Shown: in pieces, positions 40,706 through 51,919 of the stretch
Layout of the letters: every line of letters starts with the position of its first letter
Position numbering within the stretch: the stretch's first letter is position 1
NCBI GenBank assembly: GCA_018242365.1
Contig: JAFECB010000017.1
Span: 62,001-126,000, forward strand
Direction of reading: 5' to 3'
Origin: Pseudomonadota bacterium
GTDB lineage: Bacteria > Pseudomonadota > Gammaproteobacteria > Xanthomonadales > Xanthomonadaceae
Length of the DNA: 64,000 bases
Translations under genes and position numbers: made by a program
The notes under the pieces: generated by a model
The model's database searches: none
Told to the model about the DNA's origin: nothing
What the model saw: the letters and a program-made list of their open reading frames with translations, nothing else

Positions 40706-41044
40706 TCAATCGCCTTGCCGGCCCAACCGCATGGGGCGGCCATTCCAGCCGACGTCGCTGCGGTAATGCACTTCATAGACCTTGATATCGGCATCCGAGG
40801 CGTAGTCGACGTAGTAGATCTTGATGTCGGCGTCGGAGGCGTAGTTGGCCCGCCACCAGAACCCGTCGCCTTCGGCGTCGCTGCGGTAGTCCACCCAATA
40901 GATGCGGAGATTGGCATCCGAGGCGTAGTTCACCCGATAGACCTTGATATCGGCATCGGAAGCATATTGCACCTCGTACACCTTGACCGCCTGCGCTGAA
41001 CCGGAGGCGATCAGACCGAGTGCAAGCAGCAGCCAGCGTTTCAT
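40706..41044 (-). CDS. Exported YxSDAD-repeat protein (DUF6150-like)
   Basis: A 112-residue protein with a signal peptide (MKRWLLLALGLIASGSAQA, 19 residues). The mature part is made almost wholly of short repeats of the type VY-x-V-x-YASDADIK, about six of them, for example VYEVQYASDADIK, VYRVNYASDANLR and IYYVDYASDADIK. Similar YKSDADLKVY-type repeats occur in small proteins of Bacteroidetes (DUF6150). The alternating pattern suggests a beta-solenoid or stacked beta fold with an acidic ladder. The function is unknown. It sits 37 bp after dapB and before carA, on the same strand, interrupting the common dapB-carAB link. Confidence 0.78.
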   Translation of the reverse strand: MKRWLLLALGLIASGSAQAVKVYEVQYASDADIKVYRVNYASDANLRIYWVDYRSDAEGDGFWWRANYASDADIKIYYVDYASDADIKVYEVHYRSDVGWNGRPMRLGRQGD

Positions 41045-41081
41045 GGTGGTGTCCCGAATCAAATCCCGGTGCTGCCTTGCT

Positions 41082-41786
41082 TCAGAGCATCTCAACGAGC
41101 CGATAACAGCCCGGAGCACGCCCGACCATTTGCCGTGCCGCGTGCAACGCCCCACGCGCAAAGATGTCGCGATTGCTGGCGCGGTGCACCAGTTCGATGC
41201 GCTCACCCAAGCCAGTGAATTGCACAACATGCTCACCGACGATGTCGCCAGCCCGGATCGAGGCGTAACGCGGCGTTGCGCCATTCGCTTGCGCGCTGGC
41301 ACCCAAGGTGAGCGCCGTGCCCGATGGCGCGTCCTGCTTGTGCACGTGATGGGCTTCGATGATGTCGCAATCCCAGCCCGGCAGGTATTTCGCTGCCTGC
41401 GCCACCAGTGCATGCAATGCAGCCACGCCCAAGCTGAAGTTGCTGGCCCAGAGCAATGGAATGGTGGTTGCAGCCGCGTCCATCGACGTCCGCTGCGCAG
41501 CTGAAAGTCCCGTCGTCCCCGACACCAGCGCGGCATTGCGCGAGGCGCACAGGTCCAACACGGCATCGAATCCTTCCGGCAGGCTGAAATCGATGGCGAC
41601 ATCAAATTCGGGAACCTGCGCGAGGTCGGCGCTGGCGAAACCGGGCACGTCCGCATCGTCCGGGACTTGGCGAGCGACCGCTGCAACCACGACGCAGCCG
41701 AGGGACTCTTCACGACACAGACGCAACAGTGCGCGGCCCATGCGGCCGCTGGCACCATGTATCAATAGACGGACAGGTGAATTCAT
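41082..41786 (-). CDS. dapB: 4-hydroxy-tetrahydrodipicolinate reductase
   Basis: A 234-residue enzyme of lysine and meso-diaminopimelate synthesis. The NAD(P)-binding motif is VRLLIHGASGRMGRALLRLC (about 5-24). The catalytic region has SNFSLGVAALHALV and EAHHVHKQDAPSGTALTLG, with the His-His-x-His-Lys-x-Asp-x-Pro-Ser-Gly-Thr-Ala signature. It is slightly shorter than E. coli DapB (273) but contains both domains. It belongs to the dnaJ-dapB-carAB neighbourhood typical of the order. Confidence 0.96.
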   Translation of the reverse strand: MNSPVRLLIHGASGRMGRALLRLCREESLGCVVVAAVARQVPDDADVPGFASADLAQVPEFDVAIDFSLPEGFDAVLDLCASRNAALVSGTTGLSAAQRTSMDAAATTIPLLWASNFSLGVAALHALVAQAAKYLPGWDCDIIEAHHVHKQDAPSGTALTLGASAQANGATPRYASIRAGDIVGEHVVQFTGLGERIELVHRASNRDIFARGALHAARQMVGRAPGCYRLVEML

Positions 41787-41878
41787 CAGCGGAGGCTAGC
41801 CGCCGTCAGCCGACACGGCAAGCCCGCTGCTGGCTCGACCCCTGCCCACGCGCCGGTACGCGCAGGCGACGGGGTCGG

Positions 41879-44119
41879 TCAGCGTTCTGCAGCATTCACG
41901 CTCTGCAGACGATTGACCATCTGGTGCATGGCATCGTCAAAGGCGGTATTGCCTTCGCGCAGGCGGATCTTGTCGAGCGTCACCATCGCTGCCAGTTCCT
42001 GGGTCGAAGCGACCAGCACGCGGATGCCGCGGCGATTGACCAGCAGCAGGCGCGAGGAAATCGGACTGATCCACGACACCTTGGCCGGGGCGAACGTCTG
42101 GTCGGCATTGGCCAGTTGCAACCAATCTCCAACCTTCAGCTCACGCACGCGCTCGAGGACGGCATCGTCATAGTCCAGATGCGAGTTGTCGGCAACGACT
42201 TCCAGTTTCGGGGCTTCTGCCACCGGGTCCAGCGGGATCGATTGGGTGGCGATGCGCGCATCGGACTCCGGCAGGGTCTGGCCCTTGGCCATCCGCGCAA
42301 AGGTTTCGCTCAGCGCATCCAGTGCGCCTTGTGCGGCCGTTTCGGTGAAGCCGGCGCTGTTGAGGATTTCCTTCAAGCCCTCTTCGGCCAAGGCCCACAC
42401 CGGATCGGGCCAGGTGCCTTCGCTGGCGCTGTCCAAGGCCGCCAACATGCCGTCCACTGCGCCCAGCGCGCGGTCGTAACGGATCGATTCGGTGCCGTCG
42501 CGCAGGGCAACCTGCACGAGATGGTGGGCGGTATGCCGGGACAGGAAATCCTCGATGACCGCGGGCAATTTGCGATCTCCACGATGGGTTTCGAGGTCAC
42601 GCGCCGCCGACGCACGCGCATTGTCGAGGCGCTCGCGGCCCCATTGGGCCTCGGTCGTGCGTCGCTCCACCAATTCGAAGCGCTTGCGGTGCTGGGCCAT
42701 GAAGCCGCGCAGCTCCTGCTCGAGCGTTTCGAAGATCGCGACGTCTTCATTGAACTCCGACACCAGCCGTTCGATGGTGTGGTCGACATGGTTGAGCAGT
42801 TCGCGTTCCTGCGGCTCCTCGCCACGATTGCCCTCGCAGGCCTCGGCGACAGTATTGAGCAGTTTGCGCGCCGGATGCTCCTTCATCAGGAACATACGCC
42901 GATCCTTGACCGCCGCCTTGACGCAAGGCACCAGCATGCGGCCGATCTTCTGGCGGATGCGGGTGTCGTATTGCGGGCCATCCAGCAGGACATCGAACAG
43001 CAGTGCCACCAGATCGACCGCATCACCGTCGAGGCCATCGAGGTTGATATTGTCGTTGGTGACGCCCAGCTTGCGCGCGCTCTGCTCCATCTGCTTGCGC
43101 AGCAAGCCGGCGATCGAGGCCCCCGGAACCGTGTCGAGCGAATTGTCCGGCAGGATCGGGGCCGAATCCCGCTGCATCAGCGACAGGATCGACAGCAGGT
43201 CATTGGTGCCCAGCGTCGGCCCGGTGGGTTGCGCGGGGGCAAAGTTCGTCCCCATCGCTGCGCGCCAGCCCTGCAACTGGCCGAGCATGCTCATGAACAT
43301 GGCCTGGTCGGCGACGCTGACCTGCATCGGTGCCTGCGGGCCGCCGTAGGCACCCGCCGGGACACCCATTTGCGGCATGCCGGTTGGCTGCTGGGGTACT
43401 TCGGCTTGCGCTTGGCCTGCGGCGGGTTGCTGCGGCGCAGTCGGCCCACGCCGTGGCTGTACCGCCGCCGTGGCCTGCAGTTCGGGCAGGATGCCGGCCC
43501 CGACCATCGAGGCATTGCAGCGGTCGTACAACTCGCCAAGCGCACTGTCCAGCTCGCGTTCGAAGAACTTGAACACGATGATCCGCAAGTCGTCACTGAC
43601 GTTCAGCTCGCCCATTGCGTTACCGAGCACGCTGGCAAGAAAGACCGGATCGAGCGGGTTTTCATGGCGCTGCAGGTCGGCGTCATTCGCCAGCACGGCG
43701 ATCCGCTTGCTCGCCACTTCGAAGGCCGGTCCGTGCGAACGCAGCGCCGCGGTTGCCAGCTGTTCGACCGCCAACTGCTGCTCCAGATCCTGGTCGGACA
43801 ACAGGCTCAGGTTGGCATCCAGCACGCTTCCCGCTGCTGCCGCGCGCCGGTTCGACATCGATGTGAAGCAAGCAGTCACGCGCGCCCGGAAGCCCTGCAC
43901 GATCTGCGCGCGCGACCGGCGCATTTCGCGCAGCGAGTTGAGGCCCAGCTCCTCGTCACCTTTCTGGCTCAGATCGAACAGGTAGTCGTCAACGTCGCCC
44001 AAGGCGGCGTCCAGGGCCGGGGTGATGCGGTCAAGCACGTGCTTTTGCAGGGCGTCGATCAAGGCCGATGCCACTGTGCCTGCGCCATGTTTGGAGTCCG
44101 TGGGGGGCCGGATGCTCAT
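41879..44119 (-). CDS. DUF1631 family protein
   Basis: A 746-residue cytoplasmic protein that matches the DUF1631 family, sometimes labelled thymidine phosphorylase-like without support. An N-terminal helical region includes LGLNSLREMRRSRAQIVQGF and VASKRIAVLANDADLQRHEN. A low-complexity Pro/Gln-rich linker lies at about 225-290, with QPRRGPTAPQQPAAGQAQAE. A long helical domain follows, then a C-terminal beta domain (VRELKVGDWLQLANADQ, RLLLVNRRGIRVLVAST) that resembles a PilZ-like or SH3-like module. No enzyme motif is recognisable. The start at 44119 (MSIRPPTDSKHG) is preferred to one 18 codons upstream. It lies between dnaJ and dapB. Confidence 0.8.
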   Translation of the reverse strand: MSIRPPTDSKHGAGTVASALIDALQKHVLDRITPALDAALGDVDDYLFDLSQKGDEELGLNSLREMRRSRAQIVQGFRARVTACFTSMSNRRAAAAGSVLDANLSLLSDQDLEQQLAVEQLATAALRSHGPAFEVASKRIAVLANDADLQRHENPLDPVFLASVLGNAMGELNVSDDLRIIVFKFFERELDSALGELYDRCNASMVGAGILPELQATAAVQPRRGPTAPQQPAAGQAQAEVPQQPTGMPQMGVPAGAYGGPQAPMQVSVADQAMFMSMLGQLQGWRAAMGTNFAPAQPTGPTLGTNDLLSILSLMQRDSAPILPDNSLDTVPGASIAGLLRKQMEQSARKLGVTNDNINLDGLDGDAVDLVALLFDVLLDGPQYDTRIRQKIGRMLVPCVKAAVKDRRMFLMKEHPARKLLNTVAEACEGNRGEEPQERELLNHVDHTIERLVSEFNEDVAIFETLEQELRGFMAQHRKRFELVERRTTEAQWGRERLDNARASAARDLETHRGDRKLPAVIEDFLSRHTAHHLVQVALRDGTESIRYDRALGAVDGMLAALDSASEGTWPDPVWALAEEGLKEILNSAGFTETAAQGALDALSETFARMAKGQTLPESDARIATQSIPLDPVAEAPKLEVVADNSHLDYDDAVLERVRELKVGDWLQLANADQTFAPAKVSWISPISSRLLLVNRRGIRVLVASTQELAAMVTLDKIRLREGNTAFDDAMHQMVNRLQSVNAAER

Positions 44120-44662
44120 GACTTTGCCTGATGGTTGGACTCGATATGGGACATTAGCGCACCGATCCGCCAAATAAATTGAAGTAAGTCATGTTTTGAC
44201 GCTCCGGGTCAACCTCTGCCCTACTCATCGCACCGATCCGTCGATAACACCCCGCCAGACCGTCGCACGGCAGAGCAAGGGCCACGTCGCGCACTCCGCC
44301 AGTCCACCGCGCATCGTGGCCACTCAGCCATCCCTTGCGAAGATCCTTGCGCGGTCCTGCACCTCGATACAGTCAAAAACGCACGCACCCGCCTTCGCAG
44401 GACCTGCACAGGCGATTCACTCAGGCTGCATTCATCCAGTCAAATTCGCGCTGCACGCCTGCGCCGGCATTCGGCCAAGCGCATGGCAACAGCCGCCCAG
44501 CCATTCAAGGGCGTCGTCCCGTACGTGCTACACCAGGCTTGCCGTGATTCACGAAGGAGGCCGTGGAACGGACTGCTCCCGTTATTGCAACGGACGAACC
44601 TGATCCCGAACATCATTGTCAGCACCCAGCAGAGCCGCAACGCCTGACAACCGCGATATCGC
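44120..44662. other. Gene-free stretch between the DUF1631 gene and dnaJ
   Basis: This 543-bp stretch shows no convincing coding sequence on either strand; the open frames lack the codon bias of real neighbours and have no family motifs. It should contain the DUF1631 promoter (a short AT-rich patch near 44170-44190). No terminator with a T-tract or tRNA-like structure was seen. Confidence 0.5.
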
Positions 44663-45793
44663 TCAGGACACCATCCGATCCCAAAAGCCCTTGACGCCAT
44701 CCAGGAACGTGCTGGATTTCGGCGAATGCCGGCGCGCACCCTCGCCCACGAAGGTGGATTCGAACTTCTCCAGCAGGCTGCGCTGCTCGGGCGTGAGGTT
44801 GACCGGGGTTTCCACCACCACCTTGCAATACAGGTCGCCGGGCTGTCGGCTGCGCACGGATTTGACGCCCTTTTCGCGCACGCGGAAGATTTTGCCGCTC
44901 TGGGTTTCAGCGGGGATGCGCAGCTCCACGTCGCCGCCCAGGGTTGGCACTCGCGCCACGTCGCCCAGCGCGGCCTGCGAGATCCGGATCGGCACTTCGC
45001 AGTGCAAGTCATCACCGTCGCGTTCGAAGATCGCGTGGGGACGCACCCGCACTTCGACGTACAGATCGCCCGGTGCGGTGCCGGCCGGACCGGCTTCACC
45101 CTCGCCGGCAAGGCGAATGCGATCCCCATTGTCGACGCCTGCGGGAATCTTCACCGCCAGCGTCTTGTCTTCCTGGACCCGCCCGTGGCCATGGCATTCG
45201 TGGCAGGGATTGGGGATGGATTTGCCGACCCCGCCACACTGAGGACAGGGCGTCTGCATCATGAACGGACCGCGCTGCATGCGGACCTGGCCATGCCCCT
45301 GGCAGCCTGCACAGGTCTCGATCCGGCCATCCTCGGAGCCGCTGCCCTTGCAGTGATTGCAGCCTTGCAGGGTAGGCACATGGATCTGTTTCTCGACCCC
45401 GGCGACCGCTTCTTCGAGGTCCAATTCCATCACGTAACCGACATCGGCTCCGCGTCGCGGGCCGCGTTGACGGGCACCACCGCCACCGAAGATGTTGCCG
45501 AAAATATCGCCGAAAATATCGCCCATGTCGGCAAACCCGGGGCCGGGGTTGCCGCCACCCATACCCTGTTCGAATGCGGCATGGCCGTGTTGGTCGTACA
45601 TGCGGCGCTTGCCGCCGTCGGACAGCACTTCGTAGGCTTCCTTGCATTCCTTGAATGCGGCCTCGGCGGTCTTGTCGCCCGGATTGCGGTCCGGATGGTA
45701 TTTCATCGCGCAACGCCGATACGCCTTTTTCAGCTCGTCCTCGTTGGCCGTGCGGGTAACACCCAGCACTTCGTAGTAGTCGCGTTTGCTCAT
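44663..45793 (-). CDS. dnaJ: Chaperone protein DnaJ
   Basis: A 376-residue Hsp40 co-chaperone of DnaK. The J-domain (1-70) has the HPD motif in [12 protein letters not shown] Gly/Phe-rich linker ([13 protein letters not shown]) follows. The zinc domain has four CxxCxGxG repeats: [24 protein letters not shown] and CHECHGHG. The C-terminal substrate-binding domains follow, with the usual tail. The length is the same as in E. coli. The start overlaps the stop of the TMEM175-type gene by 4 bp, so that gene is embedded in the dnaK-dnaJ operon. Confidence 0.97.
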   Translation of the reverse strand: MSKRDYYEVLGVTRTANEDELKKAYRRCAMKYHPDRNPGDKTAEAAFKECKEAYEVLSDGGKRRMYDQHGHAAFEQGMGGGNPGPGFADMGDIFGDIFGNIFGGGGARQRGPRRGADVGYVMELDLEEAVAGVEKQIHVPTLQGCNHCKGSGSEDGRIETCAGCQGHGQVRMQRGPFMMQTPCPQCGGVGKSIPNPCHECHGHGRVQEDKTLAVKIPAGVDNGDRIRLAGEGEAGPAGTAPGDLYVEVRVRPHAIFERDGDDLHCEVPIRISQAALGDVARVPTLGGDVELRIPAETQSGKIFRVREKGVKSVRSRQPGDLYCKVVVETPVNLTPEQRSLLEKFESTFVGEGARRHSPKSSTFLDGVKGFWDRMVS

Positions 45794-46383
45794 GCGGAAT
45801 GCTTCAAATGGAGTTCGATGCGGCGATCAGGGACGATCCAGAGCAGCGCGACCAGGGCATACAACGCGCACGACAGGACCGGCAGGTAGAACGCCAGCGG
45901 GATGGCTAGGGCATAGACCAGCAGCGATGCTTTCACCTTCCAGTCGCCGCCGCGTCCGCCCAGCGCCCGCCCGAGCACGCCATCGGCACCACCGTTGCTG
46001 CAGATCAGCGTGCGCGCCAGCGGTATCCACGACACCGCCGCGATCAACAACACCACGCCGTACATGGCGGTAGGCAACGGGGTGAAATGGTTTTCGCCCA
46101 TCCACGCAGTGGCGAACGGGAACAGCGACAGCCAGAACAGGAAGAACAGGTTGGCCCACATCGCCCGACCATCCACCTGTTGCACGGCATGCAACAGGTG
46201 GTGGTGGTTGTTCCAGTAGATGCCGACGTAGATGAAGCTGAGTGCATAGCTCAGGAACACGGGCAGTAACGGCCGCAGCGAGGCGAAATCGCTGCCATGC
46301 GGCACCTTCAGCTCCAGCACCATGATGGTGATGATGATGGCGATGACGCCATCGCTGAATGCCTCGATCCTGCCCTTGCCCAT
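45790..46383 (-). CDS. TMEM175-family potassium-channel-like protein (DUF1211)
   Basis: A 197-residue membrane protein with six predicted helices. The opening [20 protein letters not shown] has the RxxxFSD motif that defines bacterial TMEM175 channels, followed by LELKVPHGS. The later [20 protein letters not shown] and [16 protein letters not shown] stretches fit the family too. Bacterial TMEM175 proteins form tetrameric K+-permeable channels. It lies between dnaK (67 bp upstream) and dnaJ (4-bp overlap) on the same strand, so it should be expressed with the chaperones. Confidence 0.88.
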   Translation of the reverse strand: MGKGRIEAFSDGVIAIIITIMVLELKVPHGSDFASLRPLLPVFLSYALSFIYVGIYWNNHHHLLHAVQQVDGRAMWANLFFLFWLSLFPFATAWMGENHFTPLPTAMYGVVLLIAAVSWIPLARTLICSNGGADGVLGRALGGRGGDWKVKASLLVYALAIPLAFYLPVLSCALYALVALLWIVPDRRIELHLKHSA

Positions 46384-46399
46384 GCCCTCTCCCGGTGCG

Positions 46400-46426
46400 A
46401 CGAACGCCCGTCAAGCGGGCGTTCGT
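46400..46426. terminator. Hairpin downstream of dnaK
   Basis: ACGAACGCCCG (46400-46410) pairs perfectly with CGGGCGTTCGT (46416-46426) around a TCAAG loop. There is no T-tract on the minus strand, so it may act as an intercistronic stabiliser or partial terminator between dnaK and the downstream genes. Confidence 0.6.
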
Positions 46427-46450
46427 GCTGACTGGTGTCGTGCCGACGGA

Positions 46451-48367
<1,917 letters not shown>

Positions 48368-48428
48368 GATGAAATCCTCTTTGATGTCGTTGGCGCTGTG
48401 CGCCGATGCCTTGGATATGGGGTTCAAG

Positions 48429-48525
48429 CCCTCCCCTTCAAGGGGAGGGTTGGGTGGGGATGGTGTTGTTCGATACCGTCAGGCAAACACCATCCCCATC
48501 CCGGCCTTCCCCTTGAAGGGGAAGG
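48429..48525. repeat. Two-arm palindromic repeat between grpE and dnaK
   Basis: The left arm (48429-48467) starts CCCTCCCCTTCAAGGGGAGG and runs to GGGGATGGTGTT. The right arm (48485-48525) starts AACACCATCCCCATC and ends CCCCTTGAAGGGGAAGG. The arms are near reverse complements of about 40 bp, and each carries its own CCCCTT-AAGGGG hairpin. It occupies most of the grpE-dnaK gap and could alter transcript processing. Confidence 0.88.
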
Positions 48526-48536
48526 AGAAAAGCGGC

Positions 48537-49037
48537 TCAGTCGTGGCGGGCGACGATCACCAGCGCCGGTCGCAGCAGGCGGCCATTGAGCACATAGCCC
48601 TTCTGGAACACGTTGATGACATGGCCCGGGGCGATGCCTTCGGCTACGCCCTGGCTGATGGCCTGGTGGAACTCGGGATCGAAGACCTCGCCCACCGGGT
48701 TCAGGATGCGCATGCCATTGTCACCGGCGACCTTCAACAACTGCTGGAAGGTCATCTCCAACCCCTGCCGCAGCGGCGAATCGGTGCCGCCGGCCGCAGA
48801 CAAGCCGGCATCGAGGCTGTCGAACACCGGCAGCAGGTCGCCCAGCAGGCGCTCGTTGGCAAACTTGCGGGCCGTCTCCAATTCGCGTCCGAGACGACGG
48901 CGCTGGTTCTCGAGATCGGCACGTTCGATCAGGGACGCGGCCTTGAGTTGCTCGATTTCGGCGCGCAGCACTTCCAGTTCGTCCAGCGGCTCCTGGGTCA
49001 TGGCATCGTCGTTGGTCTGGATCGGATCGTCGGTCAT
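48537..49037 (-). CDS. grpE: Nucleotide exchange factor GrpE
   Basis: A 166-residue DnaK partner that releases ADP. The long N-terminal coiled coil spans about 15-70 ([35 protein letters not shown]). The C-terminal part has the signature [20 protein letters not shown] and [24 protein letters not shown] two codons upstream is an alternative start; the ATG at 49037 is preferred. It follows hrcA by 52 bp in the hrcA-grpE-dnaK order. Confidence 0.96.
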   Translation of the reverse strand: MTDDPIQTNDDAMTQEPLDELEVLRAEIEQLKAASLIERADLENQRRRLGRELETARKFANERLLGDLLPVFDSLDAGLSAAGGTDSPLRQGLEMTFQQLLKVAGDNGMRILNPVGEVFDPEFHQAISQGVAEGIAPGHVINVFQKGYVLNGRLLRPALVIVARHD

Positions 49038-49089
49038 GTTCACGGTGCGATAGGCGGCGACAGGCCGCGTTCCCCCACCCGGATGGGGA

Positions 49090-50142
49090 TCAATTTTCCG
49101 GAATCAAGGCAGCGCCGAGCGCCGCCGCGGTGGCTTCGACCACCGGTATCACCCGCTCATAGGCCATCCGGCTGGGGCCGATCACGCCCACTACGCCCAG
49201 CACCCGGCCCTCGCTGCCGTAGGGCGCGCCCACCAGCGACATGCCCTCCAGCGGCGCCAGCCCGGTTTCCTCGCCGATGAAGACCCGCATCCCCGGCGCC
49301 TTTGCGATGCGTTCCAGCAGCCGCAGCAGCTCGCGTTTCTCCGAAAACGCCTCGAACAGGGCACGCAGTTGATCGAGGTCGCTCAAATCCTGCAGGCCCA
49401 TCAGCCGGGTCTGGCCGGCCACCAGCATGTCGTCACCCGCTGCCGGCAAGAATGCCTGTTCGGCCAGATCAATCGATGCGGCAAGCAGCCGATCCATCTC
49501 GCTGCGCGCCTCCCGCAGGTCCCGCAACAGCGTCGCGCGGATCCGTTCCAGCGGCAGGCCAGCGAAATGGGTATTCAGGTAATTGGCCGCCTGTTCCAGC
49601 TCGGACGGCGTCAACGCACGACGCACCGGCACGATCCGGTTCTGGATCTCGCCATCGGCAAAGACCAGGATCGCCAACACCCGCGTCGGCTCCAGCGCCA
49701 CGAAATCGATCTGTCGGAACGCGAAACTTTCGCGCTTGGGGACGCTGACCATGCCGGCGAAGCGGGTCATCGTCGCCAACAATTCACTGGTGGTGCCGAG
49801 CAAGGCGCGGGTGCCCGCGCCCGGAGGCAATTCGTTGCGCAGCAGGTCCACGTCCTCCTTCGGCAGGGGCTTGAGCTGCAGCAGCGAATCCACGAACAGG
49901 CGATACCCCTGGGCGGTCGGTATCCGTCCCGCCGAGCTGTGCGGCGCGGCCAGCAAGCCGGCATCCTCCATCGAGGCGAGGATGTTGCGGATAGTGGCGG
50001 AACTGACATCCAGCCCCGCATGTTGCGCCAGCGTCTGCGAACCCACCGGCTCGCCGCTGCGGATATGCCGCGCGACCAAGGCGCGCAGCAACTGGCGTGC
50101 GCGCGGATCGAAGGCGATGTCGTCGTGGCGGCGTCGGGACAT
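49090..50142 (-). CDS. hrcA: Heat-inducible transcription repressor HrcA
   Basis: A 350-residue repressor that senses chaperone supply through GroEL and binds CIRCE operators. The N-terminal winged-helix domain includes [20 protein letters not shown] and [20 protein letters not shown] (about 40-60). The GAF-like middle and the C-terminal ALIPEN end fit the family. The ATG at 50142 gives the standard length; open frame upstream overlaps the divergent recN gene. No CIRCE repeat (TTAGCACTC-N9-GAGTGCTAA) was found upstream of hrcA, grpE or dnaK, so the repressor may act mainly on groESL elsewhere. Confidence 0.95.
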   Translation of the reverse strand: MSRRRHDDIAFDPRARQLLRALVARHIRSGEPVGSQTLAQHAGLDVSSATIRNILASMEDAGLLAAPHSSAGRIPTAQGYRLFVDSLLQLKPLPKEDVDLLRNELPPGAGTRALLGTTSELLATMTRFAGMVSVPKRESFAFRQIDFVALEPTRVLAILVFADGEIQNRIVPVRRALTPSELEQAANYLNTHFAGLPLERIRATLLRDLREARSEMDRLLAASIDLAEQAFLPAAGDDMLVAGQTRLMGLQDLSDLDQLRALFEAFSEKRELLRLLERIAKAPGMRVFIGEETGLAPLEGMSLVGAPYGSEGRVLGVVGVIGPSRMAYERVIPVVEATAAALGAALIPEN

Positions 50143-50218
50143 GGCAAGGTTGTATGCGCACCGCAAACTTCGCGCAAGCGCTACCGCTGCAGGCCGCAGG
50201 CAGGCACAATCGCGACCC

Positions 50219-51877
50219 ATGCTCCTGCGCCTGTCCATCCGCGATTTTGCCGTGGTCGCCCATGCCGAATTGGAGTTCGGGTCCGGGCTGACGGTCATTT
50301 CCGGCGAAACCGGTGCCGGCAAGTCGTTGCTGGTGGATGCGCTGGGCTTCCTTTCCGGTGCGCGCGCCGATACCGGCGCGGTGCGTTTTGGCGCGCAGCG
50401 TGCCGAATTGAGCGCCGAATTTTCCCTGGTCGATTGCCCGCAAACCACGTTGTGGCTGCAAGCGGCCGAACTCGACGATGGCGAGACCTGCCTGCTGCGC
50501 CGGGTCCTGCACGCGGATGGCGGCTCGCGGGCATGGATCAATGGGCGGCCGGTGGCGCTCTCGCAATTGACCGACCTGGCCGAGTTGCTGGTGGAGTTGC
50601 ACGGTCAGCATGCCCAGCAAGCACTGCTGGTGCGTCCGCGGCAAACCGCATTGCTGGATGCCTGCCTGCGCCAACCCGAGTTGCTGCGTGATACTTGCGA
50701 CACCGCTCAGCGCTGGAAAGTCCTGCACGAGGAACGACACCGCCTGCTGGCACGCGGCGATGTGGCCGAACGCCAGCGCTGGCTGCAATTCCAGCTGGAA
50801 GAACTCGATGCCCAGCCACTGGCAGCCGATGCCTTGGCCGAACTCGATACCAGCCATCGTCGTCATGCCCACGCTGCTGCGCTGATCGCGGTATGCGACG
50901 ACACGCTCGATGCGATCACCGGCGACGCCGCCATCGGTTCGCGTCTCCAGCACCTGCGCAGCGGCTTGCAACGCGAATCCGCGCACGACGCCCGTCTCGC
51001 CGAGGTGGATGCCCTGCTGGACTCCGCCAGCATCCAGCTCGACGAGGCCGTGTCGCAGCTGCAGCGCGTCCGCGATGATCTGGACCTCGACCCCGACGCA
51101 TTGGCCAGCCTCGAACGCCAACTGATTCGCGTCCAGGACCTCGCCCGCAAGCATCGCGTCACGCCCGATCAGTTGCAGGCGCAGCGCGATGTGCTGGCCG
51201 CCGAATTGGACGCGCTGGCCGATGCGGACGACAAACTACGCCGGCTGGATGCGGACATCGCCGCCGCGCATGCGGCGTGGACGCAGGCGGCTTTGCGCCT
51301 GCGCGACGCACGACACGAAACGGGCGCGACGCTGTCGTCCTCGGTCTCCGCACTGATCGCCCAACTCGGGATGGAGGGCGGCGTGTTCGCGATCCAGTTC
51401 GATGCCAACCCTGACTCGCAACCCGATCCCAATGGCAGCGAACGCGCGGAATTCCTGGTCTCGGCCAACCCCGGGCAGCCGCCCCGCCCGCTGCGCAAGA
51501 TCGCCTCGGGAGGCGAGTTGTCGCGCATTTCGCTGGCGATCGAGGTCGCCGCGCAAGGCGAGGACGCGGTGCCGACGATGGTGTTCGATGAGGTCGATGC
51601 CGGCATCGGCGGCGCGGTGGCTGCCGCCGTCGGCAGCCAATTGCGCAAGCTCGGCCACGGCCGACAGGTGCTGTGTGTCACCCACCAGCCGCAAGTCGCG
51701 GCCGCCGGCCACGCCCACTATCGCGTGCTCAAGGCCGCCAGCGACGGCATTACCCAGTCCTCGGTCACCGCACTCGATGCCACCGACAGGATCGAGGAAA
51801 TCGCGCGCATGCTGGGCGGAAGCGCCGTGAGCGACGAAGCCCGCGCGGCGGCAGGACGCCTGCTCGACGCACACTGA
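50219..51877 (+). CDS. recN: DNA repair protein RecN
   Basis: A 552-residue SMC-like ATPase in double-strand-break repair. It has Walker A SGETGAGKSLLVDALGFLSG (about 28-47), a long coiled coil with an ELLVELHGQHAQQALL segment near its start, the ABC signature KIASGGELSRISLAIEVA (about 425-442), and Walker B TMVFDEVDAGIGGAVA. The length matches E. coli RecN (553). It is divergent from hrcA with 76 bp between the starts; I found no clear LexA box there. sbcB follows on the same strand. Confidence 0.96.
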   Translation: MLLRLSIRDFAVVAHAELEFGSGLTVISGETGAGKSLLVDALGFLSGARADTGAVRFGAQRAELSAEFSLVDCPQTTLWLQAAELDDGETCLLRRVLHADGGSRAWINGRPVALSQLTDLAELLVELHGQHAQQALLVRPRQTALLDACLRQPELLRDTCDTAQRWKVLHEERHRLLARGDVAERQRWLQFQLEELDAQPLAADALAELDTSHRRHAHAAALIAVCDDTLDAITGDAAIGSRLQHLRSGLQRESAHDARLAEVDALLDSASIQLDEAVSQLQRVRDDLDLDPDALASLERQLIRVQDLARKHRVTPDQLQAQRDVLAAELDALADADDKLRRLDADIAAAHAAWTQAALRLRDARHETGATLSSSVSALIAQLGMEGGVFAIQFDANPDSQPDPNGSERAEFLVSANPGQPPRPLRKIASGGELSRISLAIEVAAQGEDAVPTMVFDEVDAGIGGAVAAAVGSQLRKLGHGRQVLCVTHQPQVAAAGHAHYRVLKAASDGITQSSVTALDATDRIEEIARMLGGSAVSDEARAAAGRLLDAH

Positions 51878-51919
51878 CGCACGCAGTGCGCATCGCGCCG
51901 CATGTGCGACCATGCCCGC

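Noticed and set aside
41729..44131. An 800-codon open frame opposite the DUF1631 gene
   Set aside because: It has no motif, and it also overlaps the dapB start on the other strand.
49038..50218. CIRCE operator near hrcA or grpE
   Set aside because: No TTAGCACTC-type inverted repeat was found in the gaps before grpE or hrcA.
50143..50218. Sigma-32 promoter for hrcA and LexA box for recN
   Set aside because: Only a weak CTTGCG...GCATA match and no CTGT-N8-ACAG; too poor to annotate.
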